Shown here in pieces: positions 44,469-55,330 of a stretch of 64,000 nucleotides of DNA. Origin of the DNA: Akebia trifoliata. Taxonomy: Eukaryota > Streptophyta > Magnoliopsida > Ranunculales > Lardizabalaceae. The notes under the pieces were generated by a model. The model made no database searches, was not told where the DNA came from, and was given only the letters and a program-made list of their open reading frames with translations. The stretch spans positions 16,656,760 to 16,720,759 of the forward strand of contig CM030718.1 in NCBI GenBank assembly GCA_017979445.1. Reading direction: 5' to 3'. Made by a program: the position numbers and the translations under genes. The number at the start of each line of letters is the position of its first letter. Positions within the stretch are counted from its first letter, which is position 1.

Positions 44469-45122
44469 GGCACGGAGCCGGCATCAACACGGAGTTGACG
44501 AAACATTTTACAAAAGAATTACATCAGCACGGAGCTGACATCAACACGGAGTCGGCATCAACACGGGGTTGGCATCAGCACGGAGCTGGCATCGACACGG
44601 AGTCAGTAAGATATTTTAGAAAAGGTAATTTCATCAGCATGGAGCTGGCATCGACACGGAGTCAGGAAAACATTTTGAAAGTAGAATTATCTCAGCACGG
44701 AGCTGGCATCGACACGGAGTCGGCATCGACATGGAGTTGGCATCGACACAGGGTTGGGAAAATATTTTGAAAAAGTAATTTCATCAGCACGGAGCTAGCA
44801 TCGACACGGAGTCGGCATCGACACAGAATCAGAAAAATATTTAAAAAAGTAATTTCATCAGCACGGAGCTGGCATCGACACGGAGTCGGTAAAATATTTT
44901 GAAAAAGATAGTTTCATCAGCACAAGGCTGGCATCAACATGGAGTCGGGAAAACATTTTGAAAAAGTAATTTCATCAGCGCGGAGCTAGCATCGACACGG
45001 AATCGGGAAAATATTTTGAAAAAGTAATTTCATCAGCACGAAGCTGGCATTGACACGGAGTCGGAAAAAATATTTTTAAAAAGTAATTTCATCAGCACGG
45101 AGCTGGCATCGACACGGAGTCG
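44469..45122. repeat. E2 leader array I: about 26 mini-hairpins with constant ACGGA loop
   Basis: Modules of about 13 nt have 4-5 bp arms around ACGGA: CAGC-ACGGA-GCTG, CGAC-ACGGA-GTCG, CAAC-ACGGA-GTTG, GGC-ACGGA-GCC. They come in groups (usually one CAGC module then one or more CGAC modules) separated by an A-rich spacer of the AAAATATTTTGAAAAAGTAA kind. Arms mostly change together. The array lies between the gag start and the primer-binding site on the minus strand. The same array, with different spacing, is in E3 at 59,576-60,034. Confidence 0.9.
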
Positions 45123-45477
45123 AAAAAATATTTGGAAAAAGTAATTTTTGAGAGAAATCGATTTGGAATAATCCCTGTTTTTAGTAGCCTCCAATTCAGT
45201 TCTCTGAAGTCATTGCCGACCAGGCAGATTTTCAAGGAAGTGGCGGCTCACAATGGCACTCTTAAATCACCTTGTTCCCTAAATAGACATAGTCTATCCC
45301 CCTCGTATCAATAGGGTAAGATCTTTCTAGGCACCAACTTTGATCAAGGATTGCAATTGGTGCTTTTTGAAACCTGGTTTTGTTTTTTTATTTTTTTATT
45401 TTTTATTTTTTGAAAAAGTTGAATGCATTTGAGTCGATTGATTGGTTGTTATCTTTGTGCATTTGGTTCGAAATTGG

Positions 45478-46118
45478 ATCTGGATCTGGGTTGTTGACCC
45501 ATTGAAAGCAAACCTGGGTTGTAAACCCAGTTGAAATGAGTTGGATCTTGGTCATGGACCCAGTTGGATCAGATCGGGGTTGTAAACCTAGTTGAACCGG
45601 ATCTGGGTCGTGAACCTAGTTGTGATGGATCTGGGTCGTAACTTTTTTAAAAATGGACCTGGGTCGTGGACCTAGTGGAAACGGATCTAGGTCCTAGGTC
45701 CTAAGTTCTGTTGGAAATGGATCTGGGTCGTGGACCCAACTAGAAGTGGATCTGAATTGTAACCCAGTTGGATTGGATTTAGGTCGTAGACCCGATTGGA
45801 AATGGACCTGGGTCGTGGACCTAGTTGAAAAATTGATCTGGGTCGTGAATCCAGTTGGATCGGATTTGGGTCGTGGACTTAGTTGGAAGTGGATTTGGGT
45901 CGTAGACCCAATTGGAAATGGATCTGGGTTGTAACCCAGTTGGATTGGATCTGGGTCGTAAGCCAGTTTGAAAATGGATCTGGGTCGTGGACCTAGTTAA
46001 AAAATAGATCTGGGTCTTAACCCAGTTGGATTGGATTTGGGTTGTGGACCCAATTGGATTGGATCTAGGTCGTAACCCAGTTGGATAGATCTGGGTCATG
46101 GGCCCGGTTCAAATGGGT
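45478..46118. repeat. E2 leader array II: GGGTCGTGGACCC units
   Basis: About 20 units of roughly 28-30 bp of the form GGATCTGGGTCGTGGACCCA plus GTTGGAAAT. GGGTC and GACCC form a 5-bp dyad about GTG in many units; some have lost it (GGGTTGTAACCC keeps it as GGGTT/AACCC). The order relative to array I and the primer-binding site is the same as in E3. Confidence 0.9.
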
Positions 46119-46379
46119 ACAAGTGGGGGCCCGGTTCACAAGATTGTTTTGAGTTGGAAAATTCGCAAATTCTTCCCCTTTTTTTATTTTTTTATTTTTA
46201 TTTATTTTTATTTATTTGTTTTATTTTTGAAAACATGGACTAGCAAAGATCCATTCTACTTAGTTTGTTCAAAACTTGGGAATTTTTTTTTCTAAAGATC
46301 ATCAATATTTGATCAATAGTAAGTGAGTCTATTCAAAAATGGACCGTCGAGTTCATTCAGTAGCGTCGAGTTCACTCTG

Positions 46380-46553
46380 GTCCATGTTAATGGCACGGAG
46401 GTAACTTATATTCTGCCATCCGTGTTTTGGGCATGGATGAGACATTTACTGTTTCAACCGTGCTCAAAACACGGTTAACGTAGTCATTGTTTCAATCGTG
46501 TTACAAACACGGATGAAGTACATTTTGGTCCATCCGTGCCATGGACACGAACC
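46380..46553. promoter_or_regulatory. Five-palindrome array 3, in the E2 leader
   Basis: Units start at 46,380, 46,418, 46,456, 46,494 and 46,532, a strict 38-bp period. The third, AACCGTGCTCAAAACACGGT(T), has both arms changed relative to ATCCGTG/CACGGAT. It ends ACGAACCAGAATGAAAT, matching the ends of arrays 1 and 2 in the same (plus) orientation. It lies on the primer-binding-site side of arrays I and II. No plus-strand gene follows it. Confidence 0.85.
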
Positions 46554-47318
46554 AGAATGAAATCCAGTTTCTGGATTTTTCACAGAACTGCTTATTTGCC
46601 CCTAGTTTCCATGTCTCCCCTGTTTTAGGGTCTTTTGCTCACTGTTTTTTTTTTTTTTTTTTTTTTTTTTTGAACATGATGCAACATGAATTTCCCCCCT
46701 TTTACCTAAGGGGAGATAAAAGATGACAAAAATAAGCCTACAATCTAATTGCCCTTTTTGGCTTACAACTTGGGCTTCGAGGCCCGGCAACAATATCAAG
46801 TAAATACAACCTTTCTTGGGGGTTGATCTCATGTCAAAACTCATGCCCTAGCCTTGTCTAATCGGGCACATGCATGTGGCTTAGTAAGTGGTTTCACGGC
46901 TACCCGATCTTCACACCTCGATGCATACCAAAGTACACACGTCGTTGGTTGGTGATCAGGTTTGATGTGTTTATTCCTAACACTTGAAATAACGATCTCA
47001 AGTAGTAGAACTACTAAGCATCGAGGCTATGTATATTGAGGGTAGGGTGGCTTGGAAGTGAGGTTATGCGCGCAAGTGCATATGTGCATTTTTTTTTTCA
47101 TTTCTTTTCATCGACCCCCTTACAAATACATCATACAAGCAACAAAAAATAAATAAATATTACAATGGGCCTTGAGACAAAATAGAAAAGAAACATAAGA
47201 AACCACAAACAAACCATGTTAGTAAATAAAAATCTATGTTTTTTTTTTCTTTTTCTTTCCTTTTTTATTTTTTCCAAAATGACCGAGTCGTCACGAGGGA
47301 TGAACCATCTCCCCAGTG
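46554..47318 (-). other. E2 5' untranslated leader next to the primer-binding site
   Basis: It contains a T run (46,645-46,671) and a block homologous to 61,020-61,660 of E3 (for example CACATGCATGTGGCT-like words, then CCTCGATGCATACC). No gene was seen. Confidence 0.6.
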
Positions 47319-47339
47319 GAGTCGCTAGCTGTAGAAACT
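47319..47339 (-). promoter_or_regulatory. E2 primer-binding site
   Basis: The minus strand reads GCTAGCGACTCCACTGGGGA right after the LTR end (TTTCTACA). GCGACTCCACTGGGGA is the type of primer-binding sequence seen in Ogre elements. Confidence 0.75.
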
Positions 47340-47916
47340 TGGTTTTCGTCATTACGACGGCCACATCTACGAAGATTTGAAGTCGCCACCATTCAAGTTG
47401 GAAGTGGGTGAGAATGGTCACCTGATGTACATTTTTTCAAAAAAATGACATTTTGGCCTTAGTGACTCGAGATGGATAAGGAGCTAATCTAATCGAACCT
47501 AGGGATTTGGGTAAGAGGCTCGGTTGGAGAAAAGGAAAGGGGTTAGGCACCCCTTTCTCCCTGCCAAGTGGCGGTAACCTCAACATAATTCAGTCATTTT
47601 GACTTTAAGGAACATTGAAAAATAAATGTGCCACGTGAAAGTGTTTGTACCCTCGATAGGGGTTCATTTTCGGTTTGATCACGGGGTCATTTCATTGATG
47701 AAAATGACCCTCATGAACCTTTAGCTTTGGGGTCCACTCAAAAATAAAATGAAAGAGGAGAAAGAAGGGATCTTAGAAGAGGGAAGAGGAGAGGATAGAG
47801 AGAGAGAGCGGGGGGGGGGTTACTTTGAACCGACCTTAAAGCTTCGAGTTCACCCTTATTTCTTCATTCCTTCTCCTTCTTTTATGCTTCTTAAGTCCTT
47901 AGTGAAGTATGAGAGT
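47340..47916 (-). mobile_element. E2 5' LTR fragment (family C)
   Basis: On the plus strand it begins TGTAGAAACTTGG, the reverse complement of the LTR end, and runs 577 bp until E3 was inserted at 47,917. The sequence resembles the fragment at 62,592-63,328 (AGTCGC-ACCA-TCA, GTTAGG-ACCCCTTTCT, AAAGTGCCACGTG-like words). A purine-rich GA stretch lies at 47,750-47,815. Confidence 0.75.
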
Positions 47917-49852
47917 TGTAGACATGAGAATGTACACTTTTGAACCTCAATGCTACGTGGTTTGGAGTCGCTACCATTCTTTTTTGTAAATGGGTGTGAA
48001 TGGGCACCTGAATCGATTCTTTTGAAAACCATTTTTTATGGCATTGTAGTGACTCTCAATCATGGAAAAGGTATAGTCTACCTAAGATCTAAGTAAGGGG
48101 ATTCGGTTAGAGAATGGGGAAGGTATTAAGCACCCCATTCTCTCCACCTATGGTGGTTACCTTTAAATTTGGCCATTTTTGAAAAGAATAATATAATAAG
48201 TTAAGTGCATGGGATGCATGAAGTAGGTGGGTGCACATGGTGTGTATGTACCTCTTTAGAAGAGGATTTGATGTTGGTGTTGACATAAGAAATATCTTAT
48301 GGAAAAAGACATTCTATGGAGTCAACACACTTTTGCATGAGTTGGAATGTTGGTTTAGGATTTTAAAGAAATTCCATTGATAGAGTACCCTTAGATCCAT
48401 AACCTTAATGTATGTATGTTTAGCTAGAAACTTAGTGTTTTAACCCCATCAAGAGAGTTACACATTTCTTTATCATAGCTAAACATGTGTGAGGTGTGTG
48501 CATAGTGTACATTTATGATGCATGATATGAGAATGGGTTAGAAAGGGCTTCAACCTCCATCCTTTCAACCAAACCGTCTCAAGCATTCAATGCTCAAGGT
48601 TGAGGTTCAATCTACTCGAGATGAAGGAGGGTTCTTAATTACATCCTAAGGGTTTTTAAAAAGAAAAAAAAGAGGATTAGAGGAAGAAGATGCAAGTTAA
48701 AAGAAAATAAATAAACCACTACTATCCCACCTTGTCCCTTTTGGAAGTCTTGAGAGAACTTGAGCTTGAGTAATGAACTTTAGAGTTGAAGGATATAGTT
48801 GAGGGTTGAGAGAGTTGAAGGTTAGAAGTTGAGAGATGAGAGATGAGTAGAGATTTTGGTAGAGTTTTAGGTTGAGAAATGAGGGCTTGAGAGCATGAAT
48901 TGTTCATAGAAAATGGGAGTATTTATAGAGTTTCTGGAGAACTTTTGGAGATAAAGGGGTCCAACCCTAAAAATAATGAGAATGGACATAAGGTTTAGGT
49001 TATTATTTTTTGAATTTTTCATTTGTATGGGGGGTAAAAATGACATTTGTGAAGAAATCCTAAAAGCATTCTTTGGTCCTTAGTTTTTTGATAAATAGAG
49101 GTGAGAGAACAAAAGCACTTTTGGGAGGGTGAATAAGGGAGTGACATGTCTAAAGGTGGAGTAGTAGGTAAAAAGTAGACCTTGGTTCATTTGTAAATAA
49201 CTCATAAAGCAAGGGTGGAAGTGTATTTTTGAAATGGACCAATGAGAAAATAAAAGTACTTGAAGATTCCCACCTTTTGAGGGCATAATTGGAAGTTCTT
49301 TCTACTTTATGAATTATTACCAAAGACAAAAGTATCTTTTTGGTTTGACTAACTTTTTTGAGAAGGGCATTCTTGAGTTTTCACAAAAGGAAAGTGACCC
49401 TCTAATTAGATGATGCATTGGGTATTGGGGGCTTATGAGATATCAACATGTGTTATCTTGTGAAGGGGTGAGAGAATGGACTTGGAGTGGGCTTGGTGTT
49501 GGGTTTGGTGTTGGGCTTAGATTTGGGTTAGGATATAGACTTGGGTTTGGGCTTAGAATGGACTTGGCTCTGGGTTTAGGATATGGACTTAGGCTTTGGA
49601 CTTGGAATGGACTTGACTTTGGATTTAGGGTATGGACTTGGGTTAGGTTGGAGGAAGAAATGGACCTTAGTTATGGGTTAGGGATAAGGTTGAGCATGCA
49701 AACTATATGACATGATGTATGTGTGTATGTATGCATGAATAATGATGCCAAGTGGCAATGCGGGTCCGTCAAAGAGCTTGAGTTCTAAATCGGAATCAAT
49801 ACGAGAAAATTTGGACTTTCCTAACGGATTCGTGCAAATTAGGGTGTCTACA
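47917..49852 (-). mobile_element. E3 3' LTR (family B)
   Basis: On the plus strand it runs from TGTAGACATGAG to AGGGTGTCTACA, 1936 bp, with an 8-bp exact inverted terminus. It matches the solo LTR at 7996-9921 in reverse complement. TATA box TATAAATA (minus) is at 48,920-48,927. The adjoining polypurine tract shows it is the 3' LTR. Confidence 0.93.
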
Positions 49853-49868
49853 GCTGCCCCTCTTTGCA
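49853..49868 (-). promoter_or_regulatory. E3 polypurine tract
   Basis: The minus strand reads TGCAAAGAGGGGCAGC immediately before the LTR start TGTAGACACC. Confidence 0.85.
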
Positions 49869-51865
49869 GGAGTTGCTTGCAAAGAATAAATTAGACCCTT
49901 TATTTGCACGAATCTGAAATAATTTATTGCATGATGATTAAAAACATCGGATGGATTGAAGAATTTTTTTTTTTTTTTTGAATGTGGCTACCCAAGCACG
50001 GGGTCTGACAGGGTGAACCATTTTGAAACCCTTAATTTCTTGGCACAGAGCTCGTTTGAAATCTGGATTGGTTTTTTATGTTTTGAAAAAATGATCGACG
50101 TTTTAAACCATGCAATGCAATTTTGAGATATTTTTTCCTTTTTTTCCTCATTGGTTTTGAATTTTGAACTTAGTTTCTCCTTCATGGAAGTTGTAGGATT
50201 ATCTTGAGAGAGCTTAGTGTAGCATAACCATCCTTGAGAGAGACTTGCATGATGGTATGATATTTGAGTATTTGGTGTGTCATCATGCCTCGGATGTGAA
50301 GAGAATCATCGTTGACCAAGCTGCTCAGATCAAGCCCTAGAGGATGACTTGTTGCCTTATACGCTTGCCAGAGAAATGCTTGAGTGGTTCTTTGCCCGTT
50401 ATTCCTTCTTGTACCCTACTTTTAATGATAATGATATAACACTATTTGAAATGAATGAAATAGGTTTTTTACATAGTGGCCTTAGATATATCTACTGCTT
50501 TCGAAAACTTTTGATTTAAGAAAAGTCCTAGATTCTTCGTCATAGGCCAAAAAATAGTAATTTTGATGATGCATTTTTTCCTAGGTTTTAAAAGATTATC
50601 TTTGTCGAATAATCTGTGACAAACTGTGTTTGAAAACTCTGCAAGTTAACGATCATGGTGCATTTGCCAAATGTCGAGGATACAAGTGTCAACTAATCCT
50701 TAGTCTATTTAGAGTCATCCCCGAGATTGAGAATTTTGACTGAGTTGTATCAATTGGAACCTTGAAGACTTCGAGATTTTTGCCGTTCACAGTTTATCCT
50801 CTTACGGGCCAGGTGTTGTTTTTTTTATTTTTTATTTTTTTTTTTTTTATTTTTTTTATATATTTTTTTTCATTTTTGCCCCTGGCGCCAATTACGATTT
50901 TCACTAGACCCGATTTCCACATTTTTGCGCAGCGACGCCCTTTTGGGTTTTCATCGTGCCGGTGGTTTTGATCTTGCCATAACCTGATTTTTTACTCGCA
51001 GTGCCCTGACGGGTTTTCACCATGCCCTTTCAGTCTATGCTTACTTTATAGATTTTCACTTTGAATACCTCATTGATTTCTCTGTGCCCCTTGTGGCTTG
51101 TTGACTCAAGTTGAGCTACGAGATCGAACACTCTACTCTTCTAATGACGCTCTTTCTTGAGTAACAAATCTGGACTCCCCTCTCGAGTTCCTCTGACAAT
51201 TTTCATGGTACGGTGACTCAAGTTGAGCTTCGAGATTAATGACTCTATACTTTGAGTCACTCTTTTTTTTCGAATATTCGATCTGGTCTCCCCTCTCGGG
51301 TTTTCGAACGACTTTGGTAGCTTGAAATCTAAATTAAGTAGCAAAATCAACTATACCCTGACGAGTTACCTTGAGCCATTCCTTGATCTGAAAGGACTTT
51401 AAATAGGACAAAACGTAGGCTTAGGCTAGGGTTGTGAAAGGATGTAAGAAAGGCTGAGTCTGGATTTATTGATGGGTAGATTGGACATGGGGTTTGTCTA
51501 TTTTTGTTTCGATAATATGATCTATGTCTCCTCCCATCGTCACACGAACTTGTTTAGGTAAGAAATTTGAGTCGAGCTTAAGATCAGACATTCGAGGTTT
51601 TTGACTTCTTGATTTTTTTGTATTTTTAGCCATTCACAGTTTATCCTCATACAAGCGAGGAGTAATTTGATACTTTGATTTTTTTGTTTTGACTTTTGAC
51701 AATTTTTTTTTTTGTGGTGGTGACTTGCCCCGGTCCTAGGTTAAGAAATGAATGTGATGGCTCAGAAAGGGTTAACTAAAGGTAGATAATTGTTCAAGTA
51801 GTAGTAGAAAGATGGCCTCTTTTCATTTCAAGGAACGACTTTAGGCATAATATTTTTTTACGGTA
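49869..51865 (-). other. E3 3' non-coding region with antisense genes deleted
   Basis: The left part (to about 50,200) aligns with E2 near 28,580-28,900 (for example CAAGCACGGGGT-TGACAG). The right part (50,263-51,865) aligns with E2 35,930-37,565. The roughly 7 kb in between in E2, including arrays 1 and 2 and both antisense genes, is absent. T-rich runs lie at 50,820-50,870. No gene remains except the remnant at 50,263-50,340. Confidence 0.7.
50263..50340 (+). pseudogene. Remnant of the antisense gene 2 tail in E3
   Basis: The plus strand reads FEYLVCHHASDVKR...DQAAQIKP then a stop. It aligns with FTAYLVSRDASDAEKV...SQAARIR at about 35,926-36,005 of E2. It is the only part of the antisense genes left in E3 and shows that E3 derives from a form that had at least gene 2. 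Confidence 0.7.
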
Positions 51866-53004
51866 TCAACGTTGATCGGTTGTGGAAAGACTTCCCCATC
51901 CATCTCTATAAGGATTAGCGCTCCTCCGGACAGTACCTTTTGGACGACGAATGGACTCATCGTAATTCGGACGAAACTTTCCTCGCGCATCTTCTTGTAT
52001 TAGCAAAATCTTCTTTAAAATAAGATTTCCTGACGAGAACTCTCTAGGTCGAACCTTCTTCTTATAAGCTCGTGCCATTCTCCATTGATAAGTTTGCCCA
52101 TGACAGATTGTTGAAAGTCGTTTCTCCTCTATTAAGTTCAACTGATCGAATTGGGCTTGGACCCATTCTGCTTCATCCAATTCGACTTCTTTTAATATCT
52201 GAAGGGAGGGAATCTCGACCTCAACGGGCAAGACTGCTTCCATTCCATAGACTAGTGAATAAGGCGTTGCCCCAGTCGAAGTTCGGATTGATGTTCGATA
52301 AGCATGTAGAGCGAATGATAACATTTCGTGCCAATCTTTGTAAGTAACGGCCAATTTCTCAATGATCTTCTTGATGTTTTTGTTGGCGGCTTCAACTGCT
52401 TCATTCATCTTTGGTCTGTAAATGACTGAGTTGTGATGGGTGATCTAAAAATCCTTGCACATCTTAGACATGTCTTTGTTCTTGAGATTTTTGACGTTAT
52501 CGGTTACTATTCCGCTTGGAAGGCCGTACCGACATATGATGTTGTTCTTCACAAACTTCAACACATTGCCCCTTGTAACATTGGCGTAAGATCTGTTTCT
52601 ACCCATTTTGTAAAGTAGTCGATGGCGACTAAGACGAAACGATGTCCATTGGAAGCTTGAGGATTGATCTTCCTGATGACATCCATGCCCCAGAGTGAGA
52701 AGGGCCAGGGAGAAGTCATATTGTGCAATTCTAAAGGTGGCGCGTTGATCTTGTTGGCATAGATTTGACACAAGTGACATTTTCGAACATGTTGGTACCC
52801 GTCGCTCTCCATAGTCATCTAGTAGTAACCCATTCTCATAATCTTCTTTGCGAGCATATGTCCATTCATGTGAGGTCCACAGACTCCACCATGTACTTTT
52901 TTTATTAGATGTTGAGCTTCTGTTTCTGTTACACACCTGAGAAGGACCTCGTGATGCGACTTTTTGTAAAAAACTCCGTTACTCAAGAAGAACTGTCCCG
53001 CCAA
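51866..53004 (-). pseudogene. E3 integrase
   Basis: Zinc finger: HGGVCGPHMNGHMLAKK and CHLCQIYANKINAP. Core: GMDVIRKINPQASNGHRF (Asp), GIVTDNVKNLKNKD (Asp), MNEAVEAANKNIKK (Glu; the conserved MNG reads MNE). The C-terminal domain is present (QWRMARAYKKKVRPREFSS; ARGKFRPNYDESI). Frameshifts lie near 52,620 and 52,820 and a stop near 52,440. More complete than E2 but still broken. Confidence 0.88.
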
Positions 53005-53019
53005 TCTCTGAATAGTCTT

Positions 53020-53584
53020 TCAATCGGTTGTTGTGGCATCGGGTGGAAAAGTTCGGTCTTCTAAGAATGCCTTGATGTCTGCGTACCATGGTTTTTCCTC
53101 ATCTTCTTTGATCTCCACAGGTAAGCAATACGCTGGCTCGTCTTGAATACCAATCTCAAGAGGGTCGACTATGGTATTTTCAGAGATGCTGATCATTGAG
53201 GTCAGAGTAGCCAGTGTATCTGCAAACTGGTTCTTAGCCCTCGGCATATAAGTAAAGGAGATTCGGGTGAAGTTTGAGCTTAAATCCTTGAGATACTCAT
53301 GATACGGAACCAGTCTCTGCTCTCGGATCTTCCATTCTCCCGTTGTATGGTAGACTACCAGACTTGAGTCTCCAAATACATCTATTTCATCCACTTCGAG
53401 GTCGATCGCTGCTTTCAACCCCATAATACATGCTTCGTACTCGGCTTCGTTGTTCGAACATTGGAACCTTAGTCTAACCGCAATAGGGATATGCGTTCCG
53501 TCTGGCTTAACCAAGACTGCCCCAATTCCGTTTCCCTTTTGGTTTACTGCTCCATTGAAGTACATTTTCCAACTAGATTCTTCA
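53020..53584 (-). pseudogene. E3 archaeal-type RNase H, first catalytic Asp changed
   Basis: The open frame carries MYFNGAVNQKGNGIGAVL, NEAEYEACIMGLKAAI (Glu), VFGDSSLVVYHTT (Asp) and KNQFADTLATLTS (Asp). The first motif has Asn where E2 and E4 have Asp (MYFDG, LYFDG), so metal binding should be lost. It continues into the PWYADIKAFLED linker and ends at a stop near 53,020 before the integrase. Confidence 0.88.
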
Positions 53585-54213
53585 TCATCGCTCTCGACTT
53601 CTGCAAAATAAAATGGCTTCATTAGGAAAATTTGTCCTTAGTGGCTCATAGTCGGGCAGAGGGTGTTCTGCCAAGTGGTCAGCAATAGCTTGTCCTTTAA
53701 TGGCTTTTTGAGTAACATAGGTGATGTCAAACTCGGATAATAGTAGCTGCCATTTTGCGGTGCGTTCCGTTAGCGTCGGCTTCTCGAAGAGATATTTCAA
53801 AGGATCCATTCGAGCAATGAGCATAGTCGAATAGCTAAGCAAGTAGTGGCGTAGTCGTTGTGATGCCCAAACGAGGGCACAACATATCTTTTCGAGGGTT
53901 GAATAGTTCACCTCGTAACTTGTGAACTTCTTGTTAAGGTAATAGATGGCTCGCTCTTTTCGACTTGTTTCATCATGTTGCCCCAATACACAGTCCATGG
54001 AGTTTTCTTGTATGGAAAGATACATCAGCAAAGGTCGACCTGGTGTAGGTGGAACTAAGACTGGTGGATTAAGCAGATATCTCTTAATCTTGTCGAAAGC
54101 TTCCTGACAGTTTTCATTCCATTCTTTCGGCTCATTCTTCTTCAGTAGTTTAAATACTAGCTCACATATCGGAGTTAGTTGTGCGATGAACCGACTAATA
54201 TACTGAATTCTCC
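53585..54213 (-). pseudogene. E3 Ty3-type RNase H and connection
   Basis: The open frame at 53,585-54,031 contains QHDETSRKERAIYYLNKKF, YSTLEKICCALVWASQRL, RHYLLSYSTMLIARMDPL and FDITYVTQKAIKGQ. This is the first of the two RNase H domains; in Tat elements it is thought to have lost catalysis to the second. A frame break separates it from RT at about 54,213. Confidence 0.82.
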
Positions 54214-55330
54214 CTAGGAACCCCTGATCCCTTTCTCTGATTTGGGTGGCTTCATATTTATAATGTACTTCGTTTTAGCTGGATCGACTGCAATGCCTCT
54301 TCTGCTGACAATGAACCCCAATAGCTTTCCTGACGTGGCCCCAAATACACATTTTGTCGGATTAAGTCTTAAGCTATACTTCCTTAATCGATCGAACAGT
54401 TTCTTTAGGTTTACCAGATGATCTTCGTTGAGATTGGATTTAGCTATCATGTCGTCCATGTATATTTCTATCTCTTTGTGGATCATGTCATGAAATAAGG
54501 CCGTCATGGCTCGTTGGTAAGTTGTCCCAACGTTCTTGAGACCGAATGGCCTAACCTTATAGTGAAAAGTGCCCCAAGGTGTAATGAACACAGTCTTCTC
54601 TTGATCTTCTTCCACCATTTTTATCTGATTATAACCCGAGAAGCCATCCATGAATGAGAACATGCCGTGTCCCGCTGTATTATCGACCAAAGTGTCGATG
54701 TGTGGTAATGGAAAGTCATCTTTAGGACTGGCTCTATTCAGATCACGATAGTCTACGCACATGCGTACCTTTCCGTCCTTCTTTGGTACATGAACAACAT
54801 TAGCGAGCCACTCAAGATAGGTGGATACTGCGAGAAATCCTGCTTGGAACTGCTTCATTACTTCATCATTGACTTTAAGTGTCCACTCTGGTTTCAACCT
54901 TCGTAATTTTTGCTTGATCGGCTTGGTTCCCCCTTTGATAGGTAACTTGTGAACGACTAGATCTGTGTCTAAACTGGACATGTCTTGGTAGGACCATGCG
55001 AAGACATCTTGGTACTGTTGTAAGAACTTTGTCATCTCCTCTTTTTGCTCAATCGTTAATAGGGCTCCGATTTTAACGATCTGTGGGTCATCTTCAGTGC
55101 CTAGGTTCACCGAGGTTGTATCCTCTATATTTGGCTGAACACCTTTCTCGTGACGTTCTATGAGTTCTTTGATTTCTTTTAAGGGATACTCAACCTCTTC
55201 CTCTGACTCTTCTTCGATCTCTATGAGATCAAAGTCAAGCTCGAGGTCAAAGTCGTATTCATCCCTTTCATACTCTGCTCTGTCACAAGGCTCATTCAAC
55301 TGAGAAAATTCTTTGAAAACCTTTGGTATT
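54214..55330 (-). pseudogene. E3 reverse transcriptase
   Basis: The longest open RT in the window: an acidic leader (YDFDLELDFDLIEIEEESE), VFAWSYQDMSSLDTDLVV, KKDGKVRMCVDYRDLNRASP, FSFMDGFSGYNQIKM (FMDD reads FMDG), PFGLKNVGTTYQRAM, and the catalytic loop IYMDDMIAKS. The frame is uninterrupted through the palm domain to 54,214, where it is lost after EKGIRGS. The FMDG substitution would affect the first catalytic-site region. Confidence 0.9.

Larger units (their letters stand above)
28305..47916 (-). mobile_element. E2: Ogre-like Tat retrotransposon with two antisense plant-mobile-domain genes
   Basis: Minus-strand order: 5' LTR fragment (47,340-47,916), primer-binding site, a long leader with three repeat arrays, gag, protease, linker, RT, two RNase H domains, integrase, a roughly 9-kb 3' region, polypurine tract and 3' LTR fragment (28,305-28,564). 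The internal region alone is about 18.8 kb, in the range of Ogre elements. Both LTRs are cut by younger insertions: E4 on the left, E3 on the right. The 3' region carries two plus-strand genes. Pol has many premature stops plus deletions in gag and integrase, so it is inactive. Confidence 0.85.

Noticed and set aside
44469..45122. CRISPR array
   Set aside because: Repeats are short dyads with irregular A-rich spacers in plant retrotransposon DNA; no cas genes, and spacers are repeated rather than unique.
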